From NCBI GenBank assembly GCA_016869895.1, contig VGDC01000043.1, forward strand, positions 1 through 9,800: 9,800 bases of DNA, read 5' to 3'. This DNA comes from Alphaproteobacteria bacterium (GTDB lineage Bacteria > Pseudomonadota > Alphaproteobacteria > Rickettsiales > VGDC01). Under the pieces are notes generated by a model that had not been told where the DNA came from, ran no database searches, and saw only the letters and a program-made list of their open reading frames with translations. Shown in pieces: positions 8,041 to 9,800 of the stretch. How positions within the stretch are numbered: position 1 is the stretch's first letter; each line of letters starts with the position of its first letter. The position numbers and the translations under genes were made by a program.

Positions 8041-9800
8041 CTATTCCAAGGGTTGCAGCGAAACCTCAAGGGGGGAAATGGCGGTTGTTTCTCCGAAATC
8101 GAGAGAGATGATGCCGTTTTCCGTCTTCACATCCGTGGATGTGGTTCCGCCCTCTTTATTCTTCGTTATCATTCGGTACGTCACCGGATTACCTGCCCCC
8201 GTGGGGACAGCCCAGGTCATCTCCCCTTTGCCGTAACCCTGTAGCTCGAGGGTCATTCCTCCCTTGCTGTCAGGCTTCGCAGAAAGGATATTCCAGCGGC
8301 TTTCCAGCAACGTAAGGGCAGCAGTAGTGGTCGGATGCTTGCGTTGTATAAGCTTAATTTCCGGGTTGTCAACCGATGGGTTAAGGAAGATATAGAGGTT
8401 TTCTTGGAAGTGTGACTGTCCTAACACACCTGTGGATGCGCCCATATCCACGATTTTGCCACCTGCACGGTCTATGCGCAGGGTCTGCAGCGCGCCTCGG
8501 TTGTTTATTCTCCAGTGCTCATTGCCCAGAATCTCCACCTGTGCCGAGTAGAAACCATTGGCGATGGCAGCGTATTCCGAAGACATGATGGGCAGCAGCT
8601 TCTCTTTGCGCGCCGCGTTCAGGATGACCTTCAATGCTTCGAGGCTGGCTTGCCGCTCGCCGGAATAGGAGTGGAAATAGACGTTGAAGGGCGTCACGCG
8701 GATGGGCGATTCGGTGTGGCGCAAGGTATCCACCAGATAGCGGTAGCCGAAGAACCGCTCCGACCAGAGGTTGGTATAGGTGTTCTCGTTGCTCGCGGTG
8801 GAATAGACCTGCCGCTCGTCGCCGATGCGCACGCCGATAGGATAAAGCGTGCTATAGGACGGATATTCCCCGTCGAAGCGCGATTCCCCGCCGTTGAGGT
8901 TATACAGCCCGGCCTCGCGGCTTTTCTTCAGGAAGCGTTCATAAGGGCTGGTATTGCCCGACCATTGGATGAGTTTGACGGTCTTGCCTTCCGGCGCGAG
9001 GGATTCGATGATTTCCTTGGCGGTCACGATTTCGTTGTGCTCGTCGAAGGGCACGCAGTCATAGCTGCGCGGGGTGTCATACAGCTCCAGCATCTCTTTC
9101 CGCGCCATTTCTTCGGTGACGGGCACGGGTTGCGAACCGGCGCGGGGCAGTTCCTTCTCTTCGCTTTTATGTTCGTGGACGTGGTTATCGCCCTTTTTAT
9201 TGCCGCCCAGCAGCGCGCCGAAGTTCTGCGCCATCACGCCAGCGCGTTTGGGGTATTTGGCGGAGAATTGCTTTTCGTCCTCGACGCTGTAATCCTCGAA
9301 ATACTGCCAGTAGAGCGGATGGGTGTAGGTATGGGATGTGGCTTCCACATTCGGCAAGGCAAGCGTCGAGCGTGCCGTTTTGCGCGCCTTCTCGCTGCCG
9401 AAGCAGTTCTCCGCCACGTCACCCACGACGATGCCTACGCCGAAGGGGAAATCGGGATAGCCGCGCAGAATCTCTTGCTCGATGACATCGGCGGAGGAAG
9501 CGATCTTCTCGCGGTAGCTGGCGATTTGGGTCAGGTTGTTCCATCCGTCGCCATCGATATGGGCATAGAACAGGCGGCGACCGAACATGGTCGTCACGTC
9601 CGGCACGGGATAGAGCGGTGGCTGGAGGCTCGCTTCCAGAAAGCGGAAGGGGTTGACGTACCACTGGCTGACATCGCGGTCGCGCAGTTCCTGCACGTGG
9701 TAGAGGTATTCCGGTGCGACATAACCCCCGCCTGGGCCGGTGATGATGAGGTCGGCGAATCCGCCGCCCTCCGTGCCTGCTTCAATGCGCAGGTGGGATT
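8041..9800 (-). CDS. pelA: PelA, periplasmic Pel deacetylase/hydrolase (5' end beyond the right edge)
   Basis: PelA removes N-acetyl groups from the Pel polymer in the periplasm, making it cationic, and in Pseudomonas it also carries an N-terminal glycoside hydrolase domain. The window shows its last 585 codons (frame 9798-8041, stop TAG). Reading in from the edge, a linker region is followed by the CE18-type deacetylase. HIDGDGW supplies the paired aspartates (codons 9553-9555 and 9547-9549). SHTYTHP supplies the two histidines (9331-9333 and 9319-9321). QWSG and NGG motifs follow, then FNVYFHSYSGE (around 8673) and SEYAA. The last 150 or so residues are beta-rich and fit the C-terminal domain. 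A His- and Lys/Glu-rich insert (9112-9207) interrupts the deacetylase. A GTG at 9696 could be taken as a start, but the frame stays open and PelA-like to the edge, so it is internal. The hydrolase domain, the signal peptide and the operon promoter are outside. The family is certain; whether this copy has an active hydrolase cannot be seen here. Confidence 0.96.
   Translation of the reverse strand, partial: SHLRIEAGTEGGGFADLIITGPGGGYVAPEYLYHVQELRDRDVSQWYVNPFRFLEASLQPPLYPVPDVTTMFGRRLFYAHIDGDGWNNLTQIASYREKIASSADVIEQEILRGYPDFPFGVGIVVGDVAENCFGSEKARKTARSTLALPNVEATSHTYTHPLYWQYFEDYSVEDEKQFSAKYPKRAGVMAQNFGALLGGNKKGDNHVHEHKSEEKELPRAGSQPVPVTEEMARKEMLELYDTPRSYDCVPFDEHNEIVTAKEIIESLAPEGKTVKLIQWSGNTSPYERFLKKSREAGLYNLNGGESRFDGEYPSYSTLYPIGVRIGDERQVYSTASNENTYTNLWSERFFGYRYLVDTLRHTESPIRVTPFNVYFHSYSGERQASLEALKVILNAARKEKLLPIMSSEYAAIANGFYSAQVEILGNEHWRINNRGALQTLRIDRAGGKIVDMGASTGVLGQSHFQENLYIFLNPSVDNPEIKLIQRKHPTTTAALTLLESRWNILSAKPDSKGGMTLELQGYGKGEMTWAVPTGAGNPVTYRMITKNKEGGTTSTDVKTENGIISLDFGETTAISPLEVSLQPLE

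Noticed and set aside
6494..8236. Long plus-strand open frame (580 codons) antisense to pelB and the end of pelA
   Set aside because: It lies opposite strongly supported genes, has no recognisable domain, and its odd composition (rich in His, Gly, Val, Phe and Gln) is what a reverse-frame shadow of a GC-rich gene gives.
9694..9696. GTG as the start of a 551-residue protein
   Set aside because: The frame remains open to the window edge and the upstream residues (for example FADLIITGPGGGYVAPEYLY) continue the PelA-like protein, so the codon is internal.

Overview
The window is an internal piece of a pel exopolysaccharide operon, read entirely on the minus strand. In transcription order (right to left) it holds pelA (3' part; the gene runs off the right edge), pelB, pelD, pelE and pelF (5' part; the gene runs off the left edge). 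The five genes are tightly packed. The pelA-pelB gap is 11 bases, pelB-pelD is 50, pelD and pelE overlap by 11, and pelE-pelF is 25. No promoter, terminator, RNA gene, mobile element, CRISPR array or long non-coding stretch is visible. The operon promoter should lie beyond the right edge and pelG beyond the left edge.

How the genes work together, from knowledge of the Pel families: PelF polymerises the sugar in the cytoplasm. The inner-membrane proteins PelD (a c-di-GMP receptor) and PelE, with PelG (not in the window), form the synthase complex and export the chain. PelA de-N-acetylates the chain in the periplasm. PelB guides it through its TPR scaffold and out through its outer-membrane beta-barrel.

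The host must be Gram-negative, because PelB ends in an outer-membrane barrel closed by a C-terminal Phe. Base composition is fairly GC-rich (about 57-68% in several coding lines counted by hand). A proteobacterium is likely, perhaps an alphaproteobacterium, but the sequence alone does not settle this.

The main departures from the textbook Pseudomonas pelABCDEFG layout are four. pelC is absent from its usual place between pelB and pelD. PelB is very large (1459 residues), has a predicted N-terminal inner-membrane anchor and carries a non-TPR segment near its barrel. PelA has a His- and charge-rich insertion in its deacetylase domain. PelE carries a HEAT-like helical segment between its membrane part and its TPRs. 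The system itself is a known one; the variant architecture is what deserves attention.
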